From Burkholderia cenocepacia (GTDB taxonomy: Bacteria; Pseudomonadota; Gammaproteobacteria; Burkholderiales; Burkholderiaceae): a DNA stretch of 64,000 nt. The DNA is taken from positions 930,001 to 994,000 of the forward strand of contig NZ_UAQZ01000012.1 in the NCBI RefSeq assembly GCF_900446215.1, read 5' to 3'. This document shows, piece after piece, positions 1-8,511 of the stretch (the first letter of the stretch is position 1; every line of letters starts with the position of its first letter). The notes below the pieces were generated by a model. It was not told where the DNA came from, ran no database searches, and saw nothing but the letters and a program-made list of their open reading frames with translations. Made by a program: the position numbers and the translations under genes.

Positions 1-524
1 CCGTGCACGTGCTCGACGGCGGCGCATCCGAAGTCGGCATCGAGTCGACGATTCTCGACCTGTCGCGTGGTTTCCCGGCGCTGCTGCGCCCGGGGCACGT
101 GACGCCGCAACAGATCGCCGACGTGCTCGGCCGCGCCCCGAAGCTGCCGGACGGCAGCGATGCGACGGCCCCACGCGCGTCGGGCACGCTGAAAGCGCAT
201 TACGCGCCGCGCACGCCGCTCGCGCTGCTGCCGTTCGACGCGCTCGAGCCGCTGCTCGCGGCCGCGCAAACCGACGGCGAACGCATCGCGCTCGTCGCCC
301 GCGCGTCGCGTGCGGGACGCTGGGCGCAGGCTGACGGCGTGCACTTCGTCGCGGCGCCGGAAGATCCGCAAGCCTATGCGCGCGACCTGTACGGAATGCT
401 GCGCGCGCTCGACCGGGCGCAGGTCGCACGCATTCTCGTCGAGAAGCTGCCCGAGACCGTCGAATGGATCGCGGTCAACGATCGCCTCGGCCGCGCGGCC
501 GCGGCGTTCGAAGCGCGCGACTGA
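1..524 (+). CDS. L-threonylcarbamoyladenylate synthase, Sua5 type (C-terminal part; gene begins before the window)
   Basis: Only the last 174 or so codons are present, and the frame is open to the left edge. The visible part holds the end of the YrdC-like catalytic fold (GASEVGIESTILDL, then LLRPGHVT) and a C-terminal Sua5 domain that starts near APRASGTLKAHYAP. That second domain separates Sua5 from the shorter TsaC form. The family makes threonylcarbamoyl-AMP from threonine, bicarbonate and ATP for the t6A37 modification of tRNAs that read ANN codons, in the cytoplasm. The gene ends at a TGA and is followed at once by a strong hairpin terminator shared with the convergent esterase gene. Catalytic N-terminal residues cannot be checked here. 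Confidence 0.88.
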   Translation, partial: VHVLDGGASEVGIESTILDLSRGFPALLRPGHVTPQQIADVLGRAPKLPDGSDATAPRASGTLKAHYAPRTPLALLPFDALEPLLAAAQTDGERIALVARASRAGRWAQADGVHFVAAPEDPQAYARDLYGMLRALDRAQVARILVEKLPETVEWIAVNDRLGRAAAAFEARD

Positions 525-552
525 CGCAGCCACGCGCATCCGTCCACGCAAA

Positions 553-593
553 CAAAAAACGCCTGACCGGCGCGAACCGGTCAGGCGTTTTCG
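553..593. terminator. Bidirectional intrinsic terminator between convergent genes
   Basis: A perfect stem pairs GCCTGACCGG (561-570) with CCGGTCAGGC (577-586) over a six-base loop. An A-run lies to the left and a T-run to the right, so it can end transcription of the Sua5 gene (+) and of the GDSL esterase (-). Confidence 0.9.
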
Positions 594-614
594 TTTGGGC
601 GCGTAGTGGGCGGC

Positions 615-1751
615 TTACTTGCCGACGCCGGACTTCGCGATCTGCTGTTCGACGTACTGCGCGAACAGCGCATGCAGGCGCGTCGTCGGGTGGACCGTGT
701 CGGCGAACATGTAGGTCTGGTCCGCGTTCGCGACCGTGTAGGTCTGCGGCGAGCAGAACAGCGACGAGCCGAACGCGGTCGCGTTCGCGACGCCGTACTG
801 CGTGGCGGCCTGGACCATCGCCTTCAGGTTGCAGGCGGTGTCGGTGTTCGACACGCTGAAACCGTTCGACTGGTAGTTGGCCGCGATGCCGTCCTGCCAC
901 GTGAACGAATCGACCACCGCATACTTCGTCGGGTCCACCTTCAGCGCGGCGAGCGTACCGACGAGCGTCTTGTTGAACAGCCCGGACAGTTGCGTGAACG
1001 CGGCCTGCGTGCCGCCTTGCAGCGCGAGCGGCGTGCCGCCGATGTCCGGCACGTTCGCGACGAACACGTGGGTCGCGCCGGCCGCGACGATCTGCTGGAC
1101 GATCCCGCCGAGCTGCTGCGCGGCCAGGCCGATCGCCTGCGCCGCCGCGAGCTGCGCGGCCGGCGTGTTGCCTTGCGCCTGCGCGACCTGGGCCTGGTAG
1201 AAGATGTCGTTCGCACCGCCGTTGATCAGCACGATCTGGCCGGCGTTGAAGCTGCCGTATTGCGACAGGTACTGCTTGACCTGGTCGGCGATCGGCGTGG
1301 TCGTCGCCTGCGCGTAGTCGGGATTCGGCACGCTCGCGTCCGCATGGCCGATGCCCGGCTGCAGCGTCACGCGCGAGCCGCCCTGCGCGTAGCCGAGACC
1401 GCCGGTGGCCTGCAGCGGGATGCCGAAGCCGCCCTGGTTGGCGGGCTGCAGCGTGTCGCCGTAGTACTGCGCGACGTTCTGCGTCCATACCTGGCCCGGG
1501 TTGGTCGTGAAGCGGCCGCCGCCGAAGCCGAGCTTGATCTGCGAGTAGGTGCCGACGTCGGACAGGCTGTCGCCGAACGACACGATCTGCATCTTCACGC
1601 CCGACGGCGGCGTGTTCGACGCACTGCTGTTGTTGTCGTCACCGCCGCCGCATGCGGCGAGCAGCGCGAGCGCGGCGCCGGCGATCGCGACCTGCGCGGT
1701 GCGCAGCATGCGCTGCCGGGTGCGGGAAGGTGCGTGTTGTTGTGTCTGCAT
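615..1751 (-). CDS. GDSL/SGNH-family lipoprotein esterase or lipase
   Basis: The 378-residue product starts at the ATG at 1751, which has a GAGGAG ribosome site; the open frame further upstream is only coincidental. The N-terminus has a lipobox LLAAC with Cys34, followed by a Gly/Asp/Asn/Ser linker, so it should be a membrane-anchored lipoprotein facing the periplasm or surface. The SGNH blocks are visible: FGDSLSD (Ser62 nucleophile), a Gly near residue 110, NGGANDIFY (Asn of block III) and ADTVHPTT near the end (Asp and His of block V). The family hydrolyses esters of lipids or small acyl compounds; the substrate cannot be read from the sequence. Similar secreted GDSL enzymes are common in Burkholderia. 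It stands alone, convergent with the Sua5 gene. Confidence 0.88.
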   Translation of the reverse strand: MQTQQHAPSRTRQRMLRTAQVAIAGAALALLAACGGGDDNNSSASNTPPSGVKMQIVSFGDSLSDVGTYSQIKLGFGGGRFTTNPGQVWTQNVAQYYGDTLQPANQGGFGIPLQATGGLGYAQGGSRVTLQPGIGHADASVPNPDYAQATTTPIADQVKQYLSQYGSFNAGQIVLINGGANDIFYQAQVAQAQGNTPAAQLAAAQAIGLAAQQLGGIVQQIVAAGATHVFVANVPDIGGTPLALQGGTQAAFTQLSGLFNKTLVGTLAALKVDPTKYAVVDSFTWQDGIAANYQSNGFSVSNTDTACNLKAMVQAATQYGVANATAFGSSLFCSPQTYTVANADQTYMFADTVHPTTRLHALFAQYVEQQIAKSGVGK

Positions 1752-1846
1752 CGTTCGATCTCCTCGTAGATATGGCCTGATGTGTTGCTCATCTGCCGCG
1801 CGCCTGCTCGGTTCCGGGCTGCGCGGCGGCCGTTGGCTGAAACGGT

Positions 1847-2761
1847 TTATCGATCGCGCACAGCCGCCAGCGGCACGGTGCGCGGATCCTGGTTCGCGGC
1901 CTCGGCAATCTGCGCATGATAAGCGCTCGCCCATTCGGGCGGGCCGAAAATCGCGCGCAGCTTGTTGCGCCATCCGCCGACGCGCAACGCGTCGGACGCC
2001 ATCGACACCCACTCGTGAAACGTCGCGACGAGCGGGTTGTTCGAGCCGAGCCGCTCGACGATGCCGTACTGCGGCGGATCGTCGGGCGTTTCCTCGACAT
2101 AGCTGCCGAACAGGCGATCCCAGATCACCAGGACGCCTGCGTAATTGCGGTCGATGTAGCGCGCGTTGCGCGCATGGTGCGCGCGGTGGATCGACGGTGT
2201 GTTGAGCACGTATTCGAGCCAGCCGAGCTTGCCGATCGCCTGCGTGTGCACGAAGAACTGGAACGCGAGGTTGATCAGCACGACGCCGACGACCTGTTGC
2301 GGCGGAAAGCCGGCGAACGCGAGCGGCAGCCAGAACAGCCACATGCCCGCGACTGGGTACATCAGGCTCTGGCGGAACGCGGTCGAGAAATTCATTCGCT
2401 CGGACGAGTGGTGCACGACGTGCGCGGCCCACAGCCAGCGCACGCGATGGCTCGCGCGATGGAACACGTAGTAGAGGAAGTCCTGCGCGACGAACAGCAC
2501 GGCGAACGACAGCCAGCCGTCGTGCCACGTGTAGACGCGATAGTGCCGGTAGCAGTACGCATAGACAGGAATCACGAACAGCCACGCGATCTTGTCGGCG
2601 CCCTGGTGCATCAGCGCGAGCGCCGCGTTGCACAGCGTGTCGCGCCACGCATAGATACGGTCCTGCGCACGGGTGCGGGCGAGGTGCCAGGCCTCCCACG
2701 CGATGCAGAGCAGGAAGACGGGCGCCAGCGCGAGCAGAAGCAATTCGACGTCGAATCGCAT
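1847..2761 (-). CDS. Sterol desaturase / fatty acid hydroxylase superfamily membrane protein
   Basis: This 304-residue protein has several hydrophobic segments and the histidine clusters of the di-iron membrane hydroxylase family: HRASHRVRW, HVVHHSSE and, later, HRAHHARN. These ligate two irons on the cytoplasmic face. The family oxidises lipid C-H bonds (sterols, carotenoids, ether lipids, fatty acids); the substrate here is not evident. The ATG at 2761 has an AAGGAGACAC-type ribosome site. The gene is about 95 bases upstream of the GDSL esterase on the same strand, so the two may be cotranscribed, and a lipid-related role would suit both. That link is inference. Confidence 0.85.
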   Translation of the reverse strand: MRFDVELLLLALAPVFLLCIAWEAWHLARTRAQDRIYAWRDTLCNAALALMHQGADKIAWLFVIPVYAYCYRHYRVYTWHDGWLSFAVLFVAQDFLYYVFHRASHRVRWLWAAHVVHHSSERMNFSTAFRQSLMYPVAGMWLFWLPLAFAGFPPQQVVGVVLINLAFQFFVHTQAIGKLGWLEYVLNTPSIHRAHHARNARYIDRNYAGVLVIWDRLFGSYVEETPDDPPQYGIVERLGSNNPLVATFHEWVSMASDALRVGGWRNKLRAIFGPPEWASAYHAQIAEAANQDPRTVPLAAVRDR

Positions 2762-3093
2762 GGGCGTGTGTCTCCTTCGTTCCCCTGCAAGCCATCAGGC
2801 CGGGCGTGTGGCCCGTTGTAGATATCGTCAGGCCAACAGCCTACGCAATCGCTACGCGCTAGGCGAGGGGGCAGCGTAGAGGGTTCCCTCTGAGGACAGG
2901 GTTTCTACGGAATCCGTACTGCACGGGGCCGGGCGGTGTGGCCCCGTTTTGAGGATGGGGCGAGCGCGCGAGGCGCCGCGCGACGGTGGCGGCGCGCGTT
3001 TCAAACCGCGCGGCGCGAAATTTCGCGGGTGACGTACTGCGGGGCCGCACGGGCCGCCGTGTCACGACGGCCCGCCGCGCGGTGCGCGGATCG
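2762..3093. other. Intergenic stretch without a recognisable gene
   Basis: Between the dacB stop and the desaturase start I see no credible coding frame. It holds a perfect 14-base palindrome CGCGAAATTTCGCG at 3014-3027, with no T-run after it. The desaturase promoter must lie here, but no clear -35/-10 pair stands out. Confidence 0.5.
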
Positions 3094-4617
3094 TCAGTGC
3101 GCGCCCGCGTAGATCCATTCGAGCAGCGTGTCGTGCGCGGCGCGCGCGGCTTCCGCGTGATCGTTGTTGATGAAGCTGACGACGATGTAGCTCTGGCCGT
3201 CCGCGCCGGCCACGTAGCCGGCGATCGCGCGCACGTCGCGCAGCGTGCCGGTCTTGATGTGCGCGTTGCCGAGCACGCCCGCGTTGGTGAGGCGGTTCTT
3301 CATCGTGCCGTCGATGCCCGCGATCGGCAGCGAATCGATGAACGCCTGCGCGACCGGGCTCGCGTTCGCGGCCTGCAGCAGCGCGGCGAGAGACAGCGCG
3401 CTCACGTGCTCTTGGCGCGACAGCCCCGAGCCGTTCTCGAGCACGAGGTCGGGCATCGCAATGCCGTTCTTCTGCAGGAATGCCTGGATCGCGCGGCTCG
3501 ACTGCTCGGGCGTCGCGGGCGGCTTGCCGCTGACCGCGCCGATCGTCAGGAACAGGTTGCGCGCCATCACGTTGTTGCTGAACTTGTTGATGTCGTAGAC
3601 GATGCTGCCGAGCACCGGGCTGTGATGCACGGCGAGCGGCCGCGCGGTGGTCGGCACCTTGCCTTCGCTCACGGGCCCGGCGATCGTGCCGCCGTCCTGC
3701 TGCCACAGCGCGAGGAAGCCGCGCGCGAAGAAGGTCGTGTGATCGAGGATCGCGAGGTTGGTCGTGTGCGCGCCGCAGCGCAGCGGGTAGTCGCCGGCGA
3801 ACGACGCCGTCATGATTCCGCCGCCGGCCGTCAGCGTCGGGCGCGCGGCCGCGCTGCACGAGCCCGAACCTTCGACGAGCTGGTTGTCGATCGACAGGTC
3901 CGCGAGCGGCGGCAACACGTCGACGGCGACCTTGCCGTCGTCGCCCGGCGTGACCGTGAACGACACGGCCTTGAACGCGTACAGCAGCGGATCGGGGCCG
4001 ACGTTGTACGGCGCGCTGGCATCGTCGTCGAACGACGGCAGGTCGCGCGTCGACGCCGCGAAATAACTCTTGTCGAGCACGAGGCCGCCGGCCACGCGCT
4101 TGACGCCGGCCTTGCGCAGCTTGTCGACGAGGTCGATCAGCTCCTCGGGCACGAGCTTCGGATCGCCGGTGCCCTTGATGTACAGGTTGCCCTGCAGCGT
4201 GCCGTCCGGGTCGACCGTGCCGTCCGTGTACGCGGTGGTGCGCCAGCGGTAGTCGGGGCCGAGGATCGACAGGCCCGAGAAGGTCGTCACGAGCTTCATC
4301 GTCGAGGCCGGCAGCATCGGCCGGCTCGCATTCCACGCGATCAGCGGCTGCGGATCGCCGACGCGCTCGACCACCACGCTCATCGCCGACGCCGGCACCT
4401 TCGCACGCTGTAGCGCGACGAGCACGGAGGCCGGCAGGCCGGCCGCGCGCGCGGCCGGCGACACGACGGCGGTCTTGCGCGTTTCCTTGTGGGATTTCTT
4501 GCGGGCCTGGGCGGACGGCGCGAACGCGAGGGCCGTGCAGGTGGCGACGACGGCGGCCGCGCGCAGGCAGACGCGGGCGCGGGGGGCGAACCGGGCGGAA
4601 AGATCGGAAATCGGCAT
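3094..4617 (-). CDS. dacB: D-alanyl-D-alanine carboxypeptidase/endopeptidase (PBP4, peptidase S13)
   Basis: DacB trims or cleaves D-Ala-containing peptidoglycan cross-links in the periplasm. The chosen start is the ATG at 4617 (MPISDLS), which gives 507 residues with a signal peptide (hydrophobic AAAVVATCTALAFAP, cleavage near AQA); an upstream in-frame ATG would place 31 unlikely residues before it. The three penicillin-binding motifs are visible in order: PASTMK (SxxK, nucleophile Ser), SNN in FSNNVMARN, and KTG in HIKTGTLRDV. The large insertion between the first two motifs is typical of class C PBP4. The gene is divergent from the two-component system, with a gap of about 190 bases. This makes shared envelope-stress control possible but not shown. 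Confidence 0.95.
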   Translation of the reverse strand: MPISDLSARFAPRARVCLRAAAVVATCTALAFAPSAQARKKSHKETRKTAVVSPAARAAGLPASVLVALQRAKVPASAMSVVVERVGDPQPLIAWNASRPMLPASTMKLVTTFSGLSILGPDYRWRTTAYTDGTVDPDGTLQGNLYIKGTGDPKLVPEELIDLVDKLRKAGVKRVAGGLVLDKSYFAASTRDLPSFDDDASAPYNVGPDPLLYAFKAVSFTVTPGDDGKVAVDVLPPLADLSIDNQLVEGSGSCSAAARPTLTAGGGIMTASFAGDYPLRCGAHTTNLAILDHTTFFARGFLALWQQDGGTIAGPVSEGKVPTTARPLAVHHSPVLGSIVYDINKFSNNVMARNLFLTIGAVSGKPPATPEQSSRAIQAFLQKNGIAMPDLVLENGSGLSRQEHVSALSLAALLQAANASPVAQAFIDSLPIAGIDGTMKNRLTNAGVLGNAHIKTGTLRDVRAIAGYVAGADGQSYIVVSFINNDHAEAARAAHDTLLEWIYAGAH

Positions 4618-4804
4618 GGGCGAATACGGGAAAAGCAGGGGGCTCGGGCAGGACGCGCGGGGGCGCCGAAGCGCACATTGTAGAGACAAGTCGGGGCAGG
4701 CCCCTTGCAATCCGCCTTACTGTTGCATTGCATGGTGCCGCGCACCCGATTCGCGGCGCTACAATGGTCGCCGTGTTTGACTCGCCCCATGGATGCGTGG
4801 CCCG

Positions 4805-5467
4805 ATGCGGATTCTGCTTGTCGAAGATGATCGAATGATTGCCGAGGGCGTGCGCAAGGCGCTGCGCTCGGACGGCTTTGCGGTCGACTGGGTGCAGGAC
4901 GGCGACGCCGCGCTGACGGCGCTCGGCGGCGAGACGTACGATCTGCTGCTGCTCGATCTCGGCCTGCCGAAGCGCGACGGCATCGACGTGCTGCGCACGC
5001 TGCGCGGGCGCGGGCTCGCGCTGCCGGTGCTGATCGTCACCGCGCGCGACGCCGTCGCCGATCGCGTGAAGGGGCTCGACGCGGGCGCCGACGATTACCT
5101 CGTCAAGCCGTTCGATCTCGACGAGCTGGGCGCACGGATGCGCGCGCTGATCCGCCGTCAAGCGGGGCGCAGCGAGTCGCTGATCCGCCACGGCGCGCTG
5201 ACGCTCGATCCCGCGTCGCACCAGGTGACGCTCGACGGCGCGCCCGTTGCGCTGTCCGCGCGCGAGTTCGCGCTGCTCGAGGCGCTGCTCGCGCGGCCGG
5301 GCGCGGTGCTGTCGAAGAGCCAGCTCGAGGAGAAGATGTACGGCTGGGGCGAGGAGATCGGCAGCAACACGGTCGAGGTCTACATCCACGCGCTGCGCAA
5401 GAAGCTCGGTTCGGACCTGATCCGCAACGTGCGCGGGCTCGGCTACATGGTCGTCAAGGAAAGCTGA
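4805..5467 (+). CDS. OmpR/PhoB-family response regulator (PmrA/QseB type)
   Basis: The 220-residue protein starts best at the ATG at 4805 (MRILLVEDD); an ATG four codons earlier is also in frame. The receiver domain shows the acidic pair Asp8-Asp9, the phosphoacceptor Asp51 in LLLLDLGLPKRDG, Thr in IVTARD and Lys in DDYLVKPFDLDEL. A winged-helix DNA-binding domain follows (from about residue 125; NTVEVYIHALRKKLG recognition helix region, then VRGLGYMV). The sensor kinase follows after 3 bases, so they form one operon. Four phased TTAAG repeats, the binding pattern of PmrA/QseB-type regulators, lie just downstream of the kinase in front of htrA. Control of that protease is therefore a direct prediction. 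A TACAAT -10-like hexamer lies at 4760-4765, with no good -35. Confidence 0.93.
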   Translation: MRILLVEDDRMIAEGVRKALRSDGFAVDWVQDGDAALTALGGETYDLLLLDLGLPKRDGIDVLRTLRGRGLALPVLIVTARDAVADRVKGLDAGADDYLVKPFDLDELGARMRALIRRQAGRSESLIRHGALTLDPASHQVTLDGAPVALSAREFALLEALLARPGAVLSKSQLEEKMYGWGEEIGSNTVEVYIHALRKKLGSDLIRNVRGLGYMVVKES

Positions 5468-5470
5468 CGC

Positions 5471-6817
5471 GTGCGGTCGATTCGTCATCAACTGCTGATC
5501 TGGCTGCTCGCGATCGTCGTCGCGGGCGTGGGCGCCGCGGGCTGGCTCATCTACCGGCAGGCGCTCGCCGAGGCGAACGAGCTGTTCGACTACCAGTTGC
5601 AGGAAATCGCCGCGGCGCTGCCGTCGGAGCCGTTCTCGCAGGTGTTCGGCTCGCGCACCAACGGCGACGAAGGCATCGTGATCCAGATCTGGAATCGCAA
5701 CGGCGTGCTGATGTACTTCTCGCATCCGCGTGCGCCGATCGCGCCGCGCGCGGAGCTCGGCTTCTCGACCGAACGCACCGATCGCGGCGAATGGCGCGTG
5801 TACGGCGCGATCGTCGGCGACAACGTCGTGCAGCTCGCGCAGCCGCTGTCGGTGCGCAACCGGCTCGCGGCGAACGTCGCGCTGCGCACGCTGTGGCCGC
5901 TGATCGTGCCGCTGCCGTTCCTCGGCGCGGCCGCGTGGGGGATCGTCGGGCGCGGGCTCGCGCCGCTCGGCCGCGTGGCGCGCGCGGTCGAGGCGCGCCG
6001 GCCGGAAGCGCTCGATCCGCTGCCCGACGCGCGCCTGCCGCTCGAGGTGCAGCCGCTCGTGCGGGCGCTGAACGGGTTGCTTGCGCGACTGTCGGCAGCG
6101 CTCGACACGCAGAAGGCGTTCGTCGCCGACGCCGCGCACGAATTGCGCACGCCGCTCGCGGCCGTGCAGATCCAGGCGCAGCTCGTCGCGCGCGCGAAGG
6201 ACGATGCGTCGCGCCGCGAGGCGATCGCAGATCTCCAGGACGGCGTGTCGCGCGCGACGCGGCTCACCGAGCAACTGCTCGCGCTCGCGCGCGCCGAGCC
6301 GGACGGCGCGACGATGCGCGAGCCGGTCGACCTGCAGGCGCTGCTCGCCGAATGCGTGGCCGCGCATGCGCCGCTCGCGCAGCGGCGCGACATCGATCTC
6401 GGCTTCGAGGAAACGCGCGCGGCGAGCGTCGTCGCGGACGTTGGCGCGCTGCGCGTGATGTTCGGCAACCTGCTCGACAACGCGGTGAAATACACGCCGG
6501 ACGGCGGCCGCATCGACGTATCGTTGACGCGCGACGCGGCCGGCCGCGCCTGCGTGCAGATCGGCGACAGCGGGCCGGGCATTCCGGCCGACGAGCGCGA
6601 GCGCGTGTTCGACCGCTTCTATCGCGACAGCACGGCACGGGCACGCACCGACGTGTCGGGCAGCGGGCTCGGGCTCGCGATCGTCAAGCGCGTGGCGGCG
6701 CAGCAGGGCGCGACGGTGTCGCTCGGCGATGCGGCCGCGGGCGGCCTGCTCGTCAGCGTTGTGTTCCGCGATGCCGAGATGCCGGCCCCGGCTTCGCAGC
6801 CGTCCGAAACCGTCTGA
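5471..6817 (+). CDS. Sensor histidine kinase (QseC/PmrB type)
   Basis: This is the partner of the upstream response regulator, 448 residues from a GTG start that sits 3 bases after the regulator stop. A first membrane segment (LLIWLLAIVVAGVGAAGWLIY) is followed by a periplasmic domain of about 120 residues, a second membrane segment (LWPLIVPLPFLGAAAWGIV), a short HAMP-like linker, the H box AAHELRTPLAAV with His223, the N box NLLDNAVKYTP, the G1 box GDSGPGIP and the G2 box GSGLGLAIV. The periplasmic portion is of the two-component sensor kinase N-terminal type found in PmrB/QseC relatives. The signal cannot be read; envelope damage or cations would fit the neighbouring htrA and dacB. Confidence 0.93.
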   Translation: MRSIRHQLLIWLLAIVVAGVGAAGWLIYRQALAEANELFDYQLQEIAAALPSEPFSQVFGSRTNGDEGIVIQIWNRNGVLMYFSHPRAPIAPRAELGFSTERTDRGEWRVYGAIVGDNVVQLAQPLSVRNRLAANVALRTLWPLIVPLPFLGAAAWGIVGRGLAPLGRVARAVEARRPEALDPLPDARLPLEVQPLVRALNGLLARLSAALDTQKAFVADAAHELRTPLAAVQIQAQLVARAKDDASRREAIADLQDGVSRATRLTEQLLALARAEPDGATMREPVDLQALLAECVAAHAPLAQRRDIDLGFEETRAASVVADVGALRVMFGNLLDNAVKYTPDGGRIDVSLTRDAAGRACVQIGDSGPGIPADERERVFDRFYRDSTARARTDVSGSGLGLAIVKRVAAQQGATVSLGDAAAGGLLVSVVFRDAEMPAPASQPSETV

Positions 6818-6837
6818 AGGGGCGGCGCGGGCAGCCG

Positions 6838-6875
6838 CTTAAGCCCCGCTTAAGGCTGATTAAGCCTCCTTTAAG
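6838..6875 (+). promoter_or_regulatory. Four phased TTAAG repeats: candidate PmrA/QseB-type response-regulator box
   Basis: TTAAG occurs at 6839-6843, 6850-6854, 6860-6864 and 6871-6875, spaced 11, 10 and 11 bases, so all four lie on one DNA face. The first two form CTTAAG-N5-CTTAAG, the recognised shape of a PmrA box. The htrA start is 44 bases after the last repeat. The adjacent OmpR-family regulator is the obvious candidate ligand; that assignment is inference. Confidence 0.75.
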
Positions 6876-6918
6876 TCAGGGTCGTTACGCTGCGTCCTAA
6901 CAAAGAGGAGGTCCTACG

Positions 6919-8403
6919 ATGAACACCCGATTCCTTGCGCGCGGCGCCGTCGCGGTCGCCGTGGCGGCCGCCCTGTCGGCCGGCTATTTCGCCGGCACCC
7001 GCCGCGCCGATCCGCAGATCATCACGCCCGCGCAGGCGGCCGCATTGATGCCGGCCGAAGCTGCCGCCAAGACCGGCATTCCCGATTTCTCCGGGCTCGT
7101 CGAGACCTACGGCCCGGCGGTCGTGAACATCAGCGCGAAGCATGTCGTGAAGCAGGTGGCGCGGCGTGCGCCGCAGCCGCAACTGCCGATCGATCCGAGC
7201 GACCCGTTCTACCAGTTCTTCAAGCACTTCTACGGCCAGGTGCCGGGCATGGGCGGCGACGCGCAGCCGGACGACCAGCCGAGCGCGAGCCTCGGGTCGG
7301 GCTTCATCGTCAGTTCCGACGGGTACATCCTCACCAATGCGCACGTGATCGACGGCGCGAACGTCGTCACGGTCAAGCTGACCGACAAGCGCGAATACAA
7401 GGCGAAGGTCGTCGGCTCCGACAAGCAGTCCGACGTCGCCGTGCTGAAGATCGACGCGAGCGGCCTGCCGATCGTGAAGATCGGCGATCCGGCGCAGAGC
7501 AAGGTCGGTCAGTGGGTCGTCGCGATCGGCTCGCCGTACGGCTTCGACAACACGGTCACGTCGGGCATCATCAGCGCGAAGTCGCGCGCGCTGCCGGACG
7601 AGAACTACACGCCGTTCATCCAGACCGACGTGCCGGTGAACCCCGGCAACTCGGGCGGCCCGCTGTTCAACCTGCAGGGCGAGGTGATCGGCATCAACTC
7701 GATGATCTACTCGCAGACGGGCGGCTTCCAGGGCCTGTCGTTCGCGATCCCGATCAACGAGGCGATCAAGGTGAAGGACGAGCTCGTGAAGACGGGCCAC
7801 GTGAGCCGCGGCCGGCTCGGCGTGGCCGTGCAGGGGCTGAACCAGACGCTCGCGAGCTCGTTCGGGCTGCAGAAGCCGGACGGCGCGCTCGTCAGCTCGG
7901 TCGACGCCAACGGTCCGGCCGCGAAGGCCGGCCTGCAGCCGGGTGACGTGATCCTGTCGGTCAACGGTTCGCCGGTCGCCGATTCGACGTCGCTGCCCGC
8001 GCAGATCGCGAACCTGAAGCCGGGTTCGAAGGCCGACCTGCAGATCTGGCGCGACAAGTCGAAGAAGTCGATCACCGTGACGCTCGGCGCGATGGCCGAC
8101 GCGAAGCTCGCGTCGAACGACGGCGGGCCGGTCGAACAGGGCCGCCTGGGTGTCGCGGTGCGGCCGCTGTCGCCGCAGGAACGCAGCGCCGACAACCTGT
8201 CGCACGGGCTGATCGTGCAGCAGGCCGGCGGGCCGGCCGCCAACGCGGGCATCCAGCCCGGCGACGTGATCCTCGCGGTGAACGGCCGTCCGGTCACGAG
8301 CCCCGAGCAGTTGCGCGACGCGGTGAAGGGCGCGGGCAACAGTCTTGCTCTGTTGATCCAGCGCGATAATGCACAGATCTTCGTGCCGGTCGACCTGAGC
8401 TGA
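6919..8403 (+). CDS. htrA: Periplasmic serine protease/chaperone of the DegP/HtrA (Do) family
   Basis: This 494-residue protein degrades or refolds damaged envelope proteins. It has an N-terminal signal/anchor (VAVAAALSAGYFAG), a trypsin-like domain with the triad His142 (TNAHVID), Asp172 (SDVAVLKID) and Ser245 (NPGNSGGPLF), and two PDZ domains. PDZ1 starts near RGRLGVAVQ and PDZ2 near QGRLGVAVRP. The start ATG follows AAGAGGAGG. It lies about 100 bases after the sensor kinase, with its own regulatory region of phased TTAAG repeats. It may therefore be both cotranscribed with, and separately induced by, the two-component system. From memory, an HtrA protein at the matching place in Burkholderia cenocepacia is needed under heat and osmotic stress. 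The name degQ or mucD could equally be used. Confidence 0.95.
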   Translation: MNTRFLARGAVAVAVAAALSAGYFAGTRRADPQIITPAQAAALMPAEAAAKTGIPDFSGLVETYGPAVVNISAKHVVKQVARRAPQPQLPIDPSDPFYQFFKHFYGQVPGMGGDAQPDDQPSASLGSGFIVSSDGYILTNAHVIDGANVVTVKLTDKREYKAKVVGSDKQSDVAVLKIDASGLPIVKIGDPAQSKVGQWVVAIGSPYGFDNTVTSGIISAKSRALPDENYTPFIQTDVPVNPGNSGGPLFNLQGEVIGINSMIYSQTGGFQGLSFAIPINEAIKVKDELVKTGHVSRGRLGVAVQGLNQTLASSFGLQKPDGALVSSVDANGPAAKAGLQPGDVILSVNGSPVADSTSLPAQIANLKPGSKADLQIWRDKSKKSITVTLGAMADAKLASNDGGPVEQGRLGVAVRPLSPQERSADNLSHGLIVQQAGGPAANAGIQPGDVILAVNGRPVTSPEQLRDAVKGAGNSLALLIQRDNAQIFVPVDLS

Positions 8404-8511
8404 CCGGCCACGGCCGACGGCCGGCCCGGCCGGCCGTGGCGGGCGCCGCCGCCGCTCGATCGATCGCGTGACGCCGCGCCCCGTATGTGTTCCGACCCCA
8501 AGGAGAGAGCC

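Noticed and set aside
3014..3027. Perfect palindrome CGCGAAATTTCGCG downstream of dacB.
   Set aside because: No T-run follows on either strand and it is not placed at a clear promoter, so it cannot be called a terminator or operator.
3062..6367. A very long open frame on the minus strand through dacB, the response regulator and the kinase.
   Set aside because: It is an artefact of high GC with few stop codons. Its product is Arg-rich without any family resemblance, while the plus-strand genes have full motif sets.
8404..8445. GC-rich hairpin with CGGCC repeats after htrA.
   Set aside because: It can fold strongly, but has no T-run, and the next gene is on the same strand. The true terminator is after 8949.
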